Below are positions 11,864 through 23,124 of a DNA stretch of 64,000 nucleotides, piece by piece. Numbering within the stretch: position 1 is the first letter of the stretch; the number at the start of each line of letters is the position of its first letter. Source of the stretch: Okapia johnstoni (Eukaryota > Chordata > Mammalia > Artiodactyla > Giraffidae); the NCBI GenBank assembly GCA_024291935.2, contig CM044321.1, positions 62,056,985 to 62,120,984 of the forward strand, in the 5' to 3' direction. The position numbers were made by a program, and so were the translations under genes. The notes under the pieces were generated by a model, which saw only the letters and a program-made list of their open reading frames with translations, ran no database searches and was not told the DNA's origin.

Positions 11864-13215
11864 TGCAGCCCAGATTGGAACTTTTTTTATAAAGATGTAT
11901 CCCAAAATATGAAAAGCTCGCTCAACAAAGTTTCATTTTATTACTGTATTATTAAAAACATACTTCAACAGAGTTTAAAATAACTGAATCAGATTAAAGT
12001 CTGCTTAATTGTATGAATATTTCGCCCCAATCATGGGATTCTATGTACTACTTATGTGCTCCTCAATTTCTATTTTCTATACTTTCTACAATAGTGCTCT
12101 TTTCCACGCAGGCATCACCTTCATATTTGAGGATTATTGGGTCATTCATCCTAGCTAATATTTTAATGGCCATGAAGTCATTTGCCTAAGCAAAAAACAA
12201 GATATAATCCAAATGTACACAGTTTGACTTCTAGTGAAAAACAGATGATTCAGTGAACTCCACAGAGTCATATTAGTTTACATAAAGCTAAATAAATAAT
12301 GACTGCGATTATTTGTTATCACATGGCCTCTATGAGTAAAAGTCCTGTTGAAATCTGCTCAATGACCTGGATAAGGAAGGTGGCATCCTTTTTCACTGAA
12401 GAGTTGGCTTTTTGTCTATAGAATTATTGGGGATTATCTTAAGTTCAGAAACAAGTTGGAGTCATTTAAAGAAAAACTAAGGTTTGCCACTAATCTGTAA
12501 ACTAGAGCTGTAACAACAAAATATTTTAGATGCTTTTCTTCTGACTTCACAGATGTTAGTAGTTGACAGCCTTAGCTGACACTCTTTAAATCCAAAAACA
12601 TCTTCATGTGTACTCTGCTCACTTTGTCTTTTTTCTACCTCTCCCATTTCTGTGAGAATTGGGAGAATTTGTCTTTATATGTTTTTATAAGTATTTCTCT
12701 GGGGTCTCAGGTAACCTTTACATTTAATTGTTTCTGTCTGTCTACCTACCTACGTACCGACCTTTCTACACTGCTAGCCATTTTGTTAAGCCGTTTACTG
12801 TACAAGTAGTTACAAGTGGCTACCATGAACCAGGCATTGTGCTAGGTGCCAGGACCATGCATGTAAAAAGCCACCTCATGATGCAATAAGGGAAAACACA
12901 TAGATATCTTTATTGTTCTGCTTGTTAAGGACTGAGATGTAAAGGGTGTACAGAGAGTAAAGGGTGCTACGGTGGTTGGCTTAGAGACTCCGGAACACAG
13001 TTATGAACAGCTGTTATTAACACTACTCTGTAATAAAGCAATGCCTCTTGGCTTATTGAGAAGCATAAGGCTTTCTGTACTTACACTAAATAGACTCCAT
13101 TGTGCCCTGTGAGTTTCTGGCTTGTTTTAAAATAGATTTTCTCTTTCTTCTATTATTGTAAATTGTTTGCTGTCACTTATGTTATATAAGCTCTCCTCTT
13201 TTAAGCAGATGCTCT
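11864..13215. other. Intronic sequence, possible MIR remnant
   Basis: Mostly unique. At about 12810-12880 ACCAGGCATTGTGCTAGGTG resembles the end of a MIR in reverse orientation (weak). No gene is seen. Confidence 0.4.
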
Positions 13216-13227
13216 GCACCCATCCTA

Positions 13228-13350
13228 ATGTGCTCGGTCACTCAATCGTGTCCGACACTTTGCGACTCCATGAACTGTAGCCCACCAGGCTCCTCTCTCC
13301 ATGAGATTTTCCGGGAAAGAATACTGGAGTGAGTTGCCATTTCCTTCTCC
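13228..13350 (-). mobile_element. BovA SINE monomer with target-site duplication
   Basis: Reverse BovA from GTGCTCGGTCACTCAATCGT to CCATTTCCTTCTCC. The flanks are ACCCATCCTAAT (13218-13229) and ACCCATCCTGAT (13352-13363), one mismatch. Confidence 0.88.
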
Positions 13351-13363
13351 AACCCATCCTGAT

Positions 13364-13930
13364 ATCAGCTTTGAAATCTGTCGGGAGCCTGGAATAAATG
13401 ACCAACGGAGTTCCATAGACTGAGTGAAGCAAAGAAGAGTAACCTTGGTGCACAATGTTTTTTTGGGAAATAGCATAAAGGTAAAGAACATACTATCCAG
13501 ACTGAGAAAAATCTAGGTAGAAAACTGACCCAAGTATGCCAAGAATTAAGTTAGCTGAAGCCTCCCTGGATTGTATAAGTGTAGATTTGGACAAAACGAG
13601 ATCCTCCCTCTCCCCAGCATAAGGGAATGTCTGGGAGGAAGGAGGATGAGATGGGGTATCAATTTTGTTCCTCAGAATTTGTTTTGCTTTACTTGCTCCT
13701 TTTTTTTTTTAATCAATGTTCCATATAGATAAGTTTGCCAAATATGCTGTATATTACACATGTGAAATGTTAACAATATTTGTGGTCCTAGTTCAATGCT
13801 TAAGTTATTCTAGCAAGTCTAATTCAGACCTTGTCATTGGTCCATGTCCACCAGTGATATGGTTGCCATTGCCCTGATGGTCATTTAACAGTTGCAGTAA
13901 TTCACAAGTGTTGCTTCTTGCCAATATAGA
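13364..13930. other. Intronic sequence without recognised gene
   Basis: Unique sequence; nothing recognised. Confidence 0.5.
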
Positions 13931-13942
13931 AGATGCATGCGT

Positions 13943-14166
13943 GAGTGCATGCTAAGTCACTTCAGTCATGTCTGACTCTTTGCAACCCCATGGACTGTAG
14001 CCCACCAGGCTCCTCTGTCCATGGGATTCTCCAGGCAAGAATACTAGAGTGGGTTTCCATGCCCTCCTCCCGGGGATCTTCCCAACCCAGGGATTGAACC
14101 CACGTCTCTTAAGTCTTCTGCATTGGCAGGCTGGTTCTTTACCACTAGCACCACCTGGGAAGCCCA
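13943..14166 (-). mobile_element. Bov-tA SINE
   Basis: Reverse Bov-tA from GCTAAGTCACTTCAGTCATG to GCACCACCTGGGAAGCCC, with both the BovA body and the tRNA-like head complete. Confidence 0.93.
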
Positions 14167-15310
14167 ATTTGTATCTAAAGACACTAAAAATTGAACTCAG
14201 GAATTGATGGTATCAGGTAGGTCCTCACAGTTAGCCTCTGTTTTATCCCCTCTGTCAAATTCACATTATGATACCTTTTCTAGTCCATAAAATTTCTCTG
14301 TATGAGGGATTTGATCTCACTTCTCACTTTCATGATCCCTGTGCTGTATAAATCAGGGAATCCTGCCTCAAGGAACATAGTAGAAATAAACACTCATTAT
14401 TAGATGAGCATGTGTATGTTTTTTCGTAGAACTCTTATAGTATATCCATCTCCACCCATCTGTCCTAAATGGGTCTTTAAAACATTTCTATGGAGTAGTA
14501 ACTTTAAACGTGAGCTCCATCTCTGGTAGAGATCCTTAAAACCCGAACAGTTGAGAACACTGCCTGGAAGAAATGTTGACAGATAGGAAAATGATTACCT
14601 AGTTGTTATTGTAAATAAAGTGCTAGTTTGCCTTATTTTAGGTTCATAATTCAAAACTATATTTTTAGCAGTTTATTTCTAGTGTATGTCCAGCCTCTGA
14701 ACAACGTGCATTTTTTTTTAACTTTCAGTATTTATTAGGTGAACAAGAGTTAAAAAAAAAAAAACAAACAATCAAAGGATCCTCAGCGCCTCCTCTACCC
14801 TCATATCAAGACTTCAGCCCTAGATTTACACACTTCGGCTTTGGCAACATTTACACTGGTATTTTGATGAAGTGATTCCCATTTTCACATCCTCAGAAAA
14901 ATGTGTGCCAGGAGCAGTGGCTGCATAACCATCCATGTAGATAATTACCCTCCGTGACAGATGAAGACAGCTGCATCAACTCAAGTAAGGGAATGAAAAC
15001 AATGCTTCCTAAAGGTTAAGAGTCAGGGAGCCCATTAACTGAAGTGCTATTAAGGTAATAACTACCCAAGATTTGTGCTGTTTCCTAGGAAAAACTAAAA
15101 GCACAGAACCTTAACATCTTGATTCACTTCTGACAATGATTTGCTTGCCATAACAGAGGTCCATGTTTGTAAATGTTTGCCACAGACTGCATTTCACATC
15201 TCAAGAATGGATTTCAATGGTTCGTGTATATTGATTATTCAGAAAGATGTGTTGAACTCCAAATTGGTGGTAATTCAGTGAGTAATTTCAGGGTATAAAA
15301 GTCCTCATTA
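14167..15310. other. Intronic sequence without recognised gene
   Basis: AT-rich unique sequence with an A-run at about 14751-14764. No gene is seen. Confidence 0.5.
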
Positions 15311-15533
15311 GGCTACCCACTCCAGTATTCTTGGGCTTCCCTTGTGGCTCAGCTGGTAAAGAATCCGTCTGCAATGCGGGAGACCTGGGTTTGATCCCCG
15401 GGTTGGGAAGATCCCCTGGAGAAGGGAAAGGCTACCCACTCCAGTATTCTGGCCTGGAGAATTCTGTGGACTGTATAGTCCATGGGGTCCCAAAGAGTCA
15501 GACATGATTGAGCGACTTTCACTTTCACTTCAG
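15311..15533 (+). mobile_element. Bov-tA SINE with partial BovA leader
   Basis: A short BovA-like leader (GGCTACCCACTCCAGTATTC) precedes a full tRNA-like head and BovA body ending GCGACTTTCACTTTCACTT. The leader matches the longer Bov-tA subtype. Confidence 0.92.
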
Positions 15534-15588
15534 GGGAAAACTCTGCTTGTTTGTCACTTGTTTGTCCATAATGTTTCTTCCATGTTTT

Positions 15589-16157
15589 CAGTTCAGTTGC
15601 TCATGTCTGACTCTTTGTGACCCACGGACCGCAGCACCTCAGGCTTCCCTGTCCTTCACTACCTCCCGGAGCTTGCACAAACTCATGTCCATCAAGTTGG
15701 TGATGCCATCCAACCATCTCATCCTCTGTCATCCCCTTCTCCTCCTGCCTTCAATGTTTCCCAGCATCAGGGTATTTTCCAATGAGTCAGTTTTTCACAT
15801 CAGGTGGCCAAAGTATTGGAGTTTCAGCTTTAGCATCAGTCCTTCCAATGAATATTCAGGACTGATTTCCTTTAGGATGGACTGGTTGGATCTCCTTGCA
15901 GTCCAAGGGACTCTCAAGAGCCTTTGCCAACACCACAGTTTAAAAGCTTTAATTCTTCGGTGCTCAGCCTTCTTTATGGTCCAGCTCTCACATCCATACA
16001 TGACTACTGGAAAAACCATAGCTTTGACTAGACGAACCTTTGTCAGCAGAGTAATGTCTCTGTTTTTTAATATGCTGTCTAAGTTGGTCATAGCTTTTCT
16101 TCCAAGGAGCAAGTAAGTGTCTTTTAATTTAATGGCTGCACTCACTGTCTCTTGTGA
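15589..16157 (-). mobile_element. BovB LINE, 5'-truncated 3' end with target-site duplication
   Basis: Reverse complement of the BovB reverse transcriptase C-terminal region plus tail: CAGTTCAGTTGCTCATGTCT at the left (3') end, then CATCAGGTGGCCAAAGTATT. Flanked by TTCCATGTTTT at 15578-15588 and 16158-16168, the hallmark of a target-primed insertion. The long plus-strand open frame over it is an antisense shadow. Confidence 0.93.
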
Positions 16158-16329
16158 TTCCATGTTTTAAAATGTGTTAAAAGGGCACAACATACTTCCA
16201 TCACCTGCTCATTTTTCTATTTCATAATGTCTAGCACTGTTTCACCCTCTTGCGCCCTCCTGGTGCTACATCGGACACAAGTCTTGTTTGTCTTGCTTGT
16301 GGCCAGACTACTCTCTTTTAGACATATAG

Positions 16330-16425
16330 CAAGGGTCTGAATCCCAGCTTTCCCAAATATTCCATGGGACTTGAAGTCTCTTATTTAGCCCCTCTGTGCC
16401 TCAGTTTCCTACCTTGCAACCTTGA
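16330..16425 (+). mobile_element. MIR fragment
   Basis: CTCTGTGCCTCAGTTTCCTA with an upstream GAATCCCAGCTTT matches the MIR core. Old and diverged. Confidence 0.6.
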
Positions 16426-17401
16426 GCTAAACACCTTGCAGGATAGGGATTTGAAGTCAGTAAGTATAAAGCAAAAGCATATATTCTTTATATTATTATG
16501 TAAGTTTTTTTTTTTTCCTGTGTGTGTGGATGACCTGCATGTACATAAGAGCATGGCATTGTTGAGGGATAAAGCTTAATTTCACTATTAAGGCAGGAAA
16601 GAGCCAAGAGTTGCAAGTCCAGTCTCATTTCTATCTTTTAACACTAACTATTAATAATGGGGCAAACTTCCAAAGGCATGCCTTGCGTAAAAGTTTCCTA
16701 AAACCTTAACATACAAGAACTCATTTTTTAAAATTGATCACATACAACTGTGCTTCTATTTGCAATTAAAATTTTAATTACCATCAGCACTTACTGATAC
16801 CTACAGGGCCAATAACACTACTAAATTTTTCATCCTGACAGATGCTGTAATGAAACCAGAGAACCGAATACAGAATGATCCGTTTGTTTCCTTAGGAGGA
16901 ATAATGCTTGCAAATGAGATACTGTCATTTTCTTTGCTTCTTTTGTAAAGAATGAAGCACACAGAGCAACGTGATCATTAGACTCACCCACTGGCTCCAA
17001 TTAATCAAATCAACAATTCACTATTTTCATTTGAGAAGTCATAGTTCCTAATAGTGCACGTCTTGGTAAAGGCCTGTTTCAATTTGTGCATGTGTAAGAT
17101 CTCAGTTTACTCTCATTCTCGTTTTCTATTTTGCTATGATTCTCTACTGTTTCTAAGTCAAAATACTACATTTTTATAGCATGAAACTATAGTATGTAAT
17201 GAAAATGTTATTTTTAAATCATTTTTTTCTCTATGGCCTGTTAAGTATTTGAGCAAACAGCCTACTACTTATGTTTCAACGAATGACTTATTTACTTGCA
17301 TAAAAACATTAATTGAGGACATATTAAAATAGATTATTATAACTAACCACTGAAAGTTTTCTTAGAGTTTATAAAAACACAGTTACAAGTTTTGGTAAAA
17401 G
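16426..17401. other. Intronic sequence without recognised gene
   Basis: AT-rich unique sequence with a T-run at about 16506-16516. Nothing coding is recognised. Confidence 0.5.
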
Positions 17402-17412
17402 TATGGATGTGG

Positions 17413-17622
17413 CTTCCCCTGTGGTTCAGATGGTAAAGCGTCTGCCTACAATGCGAGAGACTCAGGTTCGATCCCTGGGTCGGGAAGATCCTCTGGAGAA
17501 GGAAATGGCACCCCACTCCAGTACTCTTGCCTGGAAAATCCCATGGACGGAGGAGCCTGGTAGTCTACAGTCTATGGGGTCGCAAAGAGTCGGACACGAC
17601 TGAGCGACTTCACTTCCCTTTT
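17413..17622 (+). mobile_element. Bov-tA SINE with target-site duplication
   Basis: CTTCCCCTGTGGTTCAGATG head and BovA body ending GCGACTTCACTTCCC. Flanked by TATGGATGTGG at 17402-17412 and 17623-17633. Confidence 0.95.
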
Positions 17623-17633
17623 TATGGATGTGG

Positions 17634-18030
17634 TTTGGCTTTGAACTGCCAAAAAAAATCAGTTAAATTATAGGTGGAAGGAATAGCTGAAACACTGTGA
17701 TTCATCTCGTTATTTTTAACAGGCTTAAATGTAGCCACTCTAAACTGAAGGACAAAATTATGCTGGTATTAGCAGGCAGTAATACCTTTCTCTGAATGCT
17801 CTCAGACTTTGTGTATATCAATTTGAGGTTTTCATACTAATCACACGGCTAATTTTGAAAAAGCAAGTTTAAGTTACATTACAGTATATTCCAGCTATGT
17901 TATCATGATCAGTCAAACAAGTTCCAGCTAAGCACTGCATAACCAAGTAAGACCCCAAATCTGTGTCCTCAGAGGCATGGGCTAGAATCTCTTTGGGAAA
18001 TAGTGGCACTAAAGTGATCTGTGTTAGGTA
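17634..18030. other. Intronic sequence without recognised gene
   Basis: AT-rich unique sequence; no repeat or gene recognised. Confidence 0.5.
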
Positions 18031-18168
18031 TTTTTGTTTCGTTTTTGTTTGTTTTTATTTTTCGGCTACCACGGGGCATGTGAGATTTTAGTTCCGCAAC
18101 CAGGGATTGGACCTGAGTTCCCTGCAGTGGAAAAGCGGAGTCTTAACCACTGGACTACCAGGGAAGTC
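18031..18168 (-). mobile_element. CHR SINE
   Basis: Reverse CHR: T-rich tail, GGGCATGTGAGATTTTAGTT, CAACCAGGGATTGGACCTGA, CACTGGACTACCAGGGAAGT. Confidence 0.88.
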
Positions 18169-18313
18169 CTCATTTTGGGTGTTGTAGGGATGGTGCAGAG
18201 GTTCTGTCTGAAAGGAGGGAACACAGGAGAGCCAGTGAAAGGGGAGATGAGAGGAGACTTCATAGAGAGGTTGGGTGTTTGGCTGAGTTTTAGAGAGAAG
18301 GATGATCAGGGAG

Positions 18314-18522
18314 GGCCTTCCCTGGTGGCTCAGAGGGTAAAGAATCCACCTACGATGCAGGAGACCCAGGCTCAATCCTTGGGTCAGGAAGATCCCCCGG
18401 AGAAGGAAATGGCAACCCACTCCAGTATTCTTGCCTGGGAAATCCCATGGATAGAGGAGCCTGGTGGGCTACAGTCCATGGGGTCACAAAGAGTCGGACA
18501 CGACTTAGTGGCTAAACAACAC
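18314..18522 (+). mobile_element. Bov-tA SINE
   Basis: CCTTCCCTGGTGGCTCAGAG head, CCGGAGAAGGAAATGGCAAC and CGGACACGACTTAGTGGCTA. Full length, ending near AACAACACA. Confidence 0.94.
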
Positions 18523-20190
18523 ACTTAGAAGCTTGTGTTTAGAAAAAGCACACTGAAACCACACTGGTTTCTAGGAAGGAAACAGTATAAGGAAAGGAAG
18601 GCAAATACAGGTGGAACCATTCAATATTATGAAGGGCCAGGCTGAACAGATCAGGCGCTGTCAGGCTCAGAGGGCTACACCTAAAAGTTATCCCATTTTT
18701 CTCCTTCCCATAAAAGTCAAGGAGGACTCAACCTAATAAATACCAGTTTCTTCATTAATACTTGATCTCTATTGCAGCAGGTGTCCTGGTCCCTGGAAAC
18801 CTGTGTTCACCAAGATCACCAATCTAATCTCAGTAGTTAATTCCGTCAGGCAGTCTTTAAGCTTGCACTTTGCCATAGATATTTGAAAGAGAAGTGAACA
18901 CTGTGTATTCCTTCCTTCAAATTGGTCTTGGATACTGTTCTTAATTTAAAGAAATCTAAAAAGTAAAAACATGAGCATTCCACACATCTCACAATAAAAT
19001 AACAACTGTCCAGGGGAGCTTCTGGGATTTCTAATCATTCAAAAGTGAAATCTAATTCATTGTTTTATTTATTCAACAAACTAAAAATGTGCCATGTGCA
19101 AGGGGCTGTTTTAGGGGTAAACAGTACCAAGACATAGCCCTCAAAGGGAGATGGACAAGAGTACCAGCTGCTGCCCACACCGGGCACACACACACACACA
19201 GGACTTTCATGGGTGGGGAGCACAAAGAAGTGACACCCTCTTTGTCACTAACAGTTTACAAAAGGAGACCTTGCAGAAGCTGACTCTTTAAAGACAAAGA
19301 GGACTTAGTTTAAATAAAGACGGGAGTAAGGACATTTGAGACAGAGAGACTGTCAAATGCAAAGGGAACTAAAAGTAAGCTGTAAGAGAGAAAACAAATA
19401 AAAAGAATTATGGAAGCAGTAACGAAAATAAACAGTCTATTTAATTGTGTGTCTTCTGCTAAAAGTTAACACTACCTATTGGTGAATGGAATTCTCATCA
19501 CAGGGAAATGTGTTGGTTTTGAGCATCAGTACACATTTCTTTCCATGGCAGTTTTCCATTGTTTATTTAAACTAGGAATATCCACTTATTATCTGCTTTG
19601 TTTTCCTAATGCGTGAGGCTGAACCATATATCTATGGATCTGCATCTCTTACAAGCCACATGATCAAAAGAGTCTTGCTATATATTATGGATGGAGAGAA
19701 TATAGTCTAATATTTAAATAAACATTTGGGAAGAAAGTGTAAAAATGGAACCATTTCAATGCAAACCACCAAAAAGGTTTCACATGTTGAAATAGCATAA
19801 AATACAACAATCAGTTATAAGTACCTTTTGTTTTTTGAAAAACAATGCCTGATCCCTGGTTACAGAGAGCAGTTTTGAGGCTGTACTCATTCATAAAATC
19901 ATAAAACTTCTAAACAAGTTGCCTTCACAGATCAGCCCCTCCATCCTCTATTTCCGTCATCTGCTTTTAGACTTTTTCTTTTGAAACAATTCTGTAGCAC
20001 CCCAAGGCCGGAAAACACAAGCCAGTTAGAACCGCTTGCTACAAACCATTCTTCCAAATAGGTCACTTTCTAGTTAAAAATTATCTTTCAAGGTTTGAGA
20101 TATCTTGTATCATTAAGTGAACCTCCAGGCAAAGAAAAGCTTGATTGAGTAAACAGTCAAACTAGTCTGGTTCAGAGTGCTTGTGGCTGG
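18523..20190. other. Intronic sequence, possible MIR remnant
   Basis: Mostly unique. About 19085-19145 resembles a MIR end (weak), and an (AC)n run sits at 19185-19201. A chance NWSW-like reading near 18920 lies on the wrong strand for FREM2. Confidence 0.4.
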
Positions 20191-20286
20191 ATGTGTGTGT
20201 GTGTGTGTTGGGGGCGGTGGTGGTAGAATATATTGAAGTGGATTCATGAGCCAAAGGGAACCATGTTCTGCACCCCCCCCCCCCCC
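20191..20286. repeat. (TG)n tract and C14 homopolymer
   Basis: TGTGTGTGTGTGTGTG at about 20192-20208 is followed by a G-rich patch, then an uninterrupted run of 14 C at 20273-20286 (G on the FREM2 sense strand). Confidence 0.95.
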
Positions 20287-21197
20287 AATTCTGCCACTGA
20301 CTGTTAACCCTCTGCTCCTTGGATAAATGGGGATTCCAGTTTTCACAGCAACAGCATCTCTGTGACTTTGAGGGGGTCCACTAAACTAAATTCCATTTTC
20401 CTAGCTTTATCACCTGGAAAGAGGGGTGGAGACAGTAGTTGGGATGGGGAGGCAAGAGGAAGCCTGCCGTGTTACCTGCCTGGGCAGGTGCTCACGGGTC
20501 CCCCATGCGCTCACTTGCCTGGAATAAGGTTCCCAACAGCAGAAAAGTCAGCAGGTCTACTCCAAAAGCCACTCCATTTGTTCTCTGACTAACCAAAACA
20601 TTTTCGGGCTCTTCACTAATGTGTGTTAAGCTGTCCAGCAACAAATGTTTAAGTTGTCCTAAGTTGTTCCCGAGTAAGCATTTTTCAAAAGCTCTTGCTG
20701 ATTTCCTGCTATGGTGATAAGTAATTACTATTTTGATAATTTTTTTTTTTTTACCAAGAATAAAAACTGAAAATAGGATGACAAAGAAGCAGTTATCTTT
20801 TTCAGAGATATAATTAATAAAGAACCATCTTACTGACATAGAAATATACCCATGATGATATGATCTGAATGAATGAATATAAAAATATAACTGCTTTCCA
20901 TTGTAGTAGGCTCAGGAATGATTTTAATTAAAAGTTTTTTTGTTTTACTTATTTGTAATTATTCTATTATGTATTACGTATATCAAAGAATTTTTAAAAT
21001 GCTAGAAAATAAGAGCCATCAAAGAGAGCAGATCGTTCCTGCCTTAAATGAACTTCAGTTTCAAATATAGCCATTATTGGATATATATACATTATGGTCA
21101 GAGGTCTCTGCTTATCAAAATGTGACCATATAATTTCTAAACTAAGGGACACATTTATAAATTGGATTATGATACATGTTATAAATTGAGATAATTT
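20287..21197. other. Intronic sequence without recognised gene
   Basis: Unique sequence; a T12 run at about 20741-20752. The open frames here have no recognisable domains. Confidence 0.5.
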
Positions 21198-21208
21198 AAA
21201 CATCTTAT

Positions 21209-21412
21209 GGTGGCGTAGCAGTAAAGAATCTGCATGCTGAGGCAGGAGATGCAAGAGATGTGAGTTCAATCCCTGGGTCAGGAAGATTCCCTGGAGTAGG
21301 AAATGGCAAACCATTCCAAAATTCTTGCCTGGAAAATTCCATGGACAGAGGAGCCTGGCAGGCTATAGTCCAAGGGGTGGCAAAGAATCAGACACATGAC
21401 TGAGCACAAGAC
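21209..21412 (+). mobile_element. Bov-tA SINE with target-site duplication
   Basis: Diverged head (GGTGGCGTAGCAGTAAAGAA) and body ending CATGACTGAGCACAAG. Flanked by AAACATCTTAT at 21198-21208 and 21413-21423. Confidence 0.93.
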
Positions 21413-21442
21413 AAACATCTTATACATAAGAGCTAGCCTCAG

Positions 21443-21617
21443 GGGACTTCCCTGGTGGTCTAGTGGCTAAGACTCTGTGCTCCCAATGCCAGGGGCCTGG
21501 GTTTGATCCCTGGTCAGGGAACTGTATCCCACATGTTGCAACTAAGAGTTTGCATGCATGCCACAACTAAGACCAAATAAATAAATACATATAAAAAAAA
21601 AGAAAGAAAGAAAAAAA
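21443..21617 (+). mobile_element. CHR/ART2-type SINE with target-site duplication
   Basis: Plus-strand: GGACTTCCCTGGTGGTCTAG, GGGTTTGATCCCTGGTCAGG, ATCCCACATGTTGCAACTAA and an AAATAAATAAAT, A-rich tail. Flanked by AAGAGCTAGCCTCAG at 21428-21442 and 21618-21632, a perfect 15 bp duplication. Confidence 0.95.
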
Positions 21618-21632
21618 AAGAGCTAGCCTCAG

Positions 21633-22404
21633 TTTCTAATAATTATATATAGTATGAAGATATTAAAATTCTCCATAAGGAAAAACAGTGAGGCTGAATA
21701 ATCTTAATATACTTTGACCCAAGTGACATATCACTGCAGATTGAATGCAGAATCAGATATGAAAATCAGATTGTCTTTTAATTAAACCTAATGTTAAAGA
21801 GATTTCTAGAAATGTACAGCAGTGCCACTCTTGTCGCTAAGATTTTTATTTAGCAATATGTAGCCATTATTAATAAAAATATTAAATAATAAAACCGCCA
21901 AATAATAATGGGTTCATTATTATTATGTTTAAATGAATTAATAAGTGAATACTTTAAAATTTTCTTAGTTTAAATTATGGCATATATCCATAGATATATC
22001 TTCCCAAAGGTTCTTTTCACTCCTCAAGAATTATGTAAGAGTAAAAAGAAGTTCTAAATCCAAAATAATCTGAGAACTACTGCTACACAATATGCATAAA
22101 CAACAATTTAATCACAAGGGTTCAAGGGTCAAGGAAAATCTGTTAACTGTTTACATAAATAAAACACTTCATAGCTGCAAAAGCAAGAAATACATTTTGT
22201 CCCATGAATCCGTCTGAGGTTCTCTTTTCTCATGTTGTTCTATGCCTCCTGCTAGGCTCAAAAATGTATATTGAATATGTAAAGTTCAGAAAACATGTGA
22301 TTACTGAAAAAATAGGGCAATACATGCTATTTTTTTTACAAAGTGAAAAATTTTTTAAAAATGTAAGCTGAGTTTTTAATTTTTTAAACTGTTTTCTCCC
22401 CCAG
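21633..22404. other. Intronic sequence without recognised gene
   Basis: Very AT-rich unique sequence; nothing recognised. Confidence 0.5.
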
Positions 22405-22567
22405 TACTTTAAAGTCTTCATTGAATTTGTTACAACATTTTTTCTGTTTTCTGTTTTGGTTTTTCGGCCATGGGGCATGTGGGATCTTAGCTCTCCACCC
22501 TGGGATTGAATCCACACTCCCCACACTGGAAGGTGAAGTCTCAACCACTGGACGGCCAGGGAAGTCC
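22405..22567 (-). mobile_element. CHR SINE with extended 3' tail
   Basis: Reverse CHR (GGGCATGTGGGATCTTAGCT; CACTGGACGGCCAGGGAAGT), preceded by a longer tail with CATTGAATTTGTTACAACAT. The same tail occurs at about 32440. Confidence 0.86.
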
Positions 22568-23008
22568 TGAAACTTCTTAAGAATGAGCTCATTTTACTTG
22601 GTTTGTTCATTTGAAAATGTTTTTTAAATAAGAACGTAAACAGGCAACCATAAAGTCCAATTTTTAGTATCAATGCTGCTTCCCTGGCACTACTTACATA
22701 ACCTGTTCACTAGGCTTCCTAAACATTTGTTTGGGTGAGCTTTTTTTTTTTTTCCTGACTTGAGACTAGAAGATTTATTTTTATCATTAACTGGGTGGTA
22801 ACTACAGTTCTATGTAAGCTAATTATTTATCAAATGCAGACAGCTTACGTTTCCCTAAGATAAATATCAGAGGTATTTTGTCCAATAATTTTTTACAACA
22901 GTAAAACAAAGGAAAAGGGATTTGAACTGAAGAATGACATTATGCCTCTGTTTTGATCATTATACCACTTGTTGCAGATACCTACAGATTAAAGGTCTTT
23001 AAAACTGT

Positions 23009-23124
23009 TTTTTTGGACCACTCTGCGTGGCTCGTGGGATATTAGTTCCCTCACCAGGGATTGGACCTGGGCTCCCGGCAGTGGGAGCATGGAGCCCTAA
23101 CCACTGGACCACCAGGGAATTCCC
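23009..23124 (-). mobile_element. CHR SINE
   Basis: TGGCTCGTGGGATATTAGTT, CACCAGGGATTGGACCTGGG, CACTGGACCACCAGGGAATT in reverse orientation. Confidence 0.88.

Noticed and set aside
15508..16116. Open frame of 202 codons on the plus strand
   Set aside because: It is the antisense shadow of a minus-strand BovB tail.
18915..18945. Short NWSWI-like reading that resembled FREM2 sequence after exon 2
   Set aside because: It is on the plus strand, opposite to FREM2, a stop follows within a few codons, and no similarity extends around it.
21443..21540. tRNA-like heads of CHR and Bov-tA SINEs as tRNA genes
   Set aside because: They keep B-box-like GGTTCGATCC sequence but lack a foldable full tRNA, and they continue into SINE bodies and tails.
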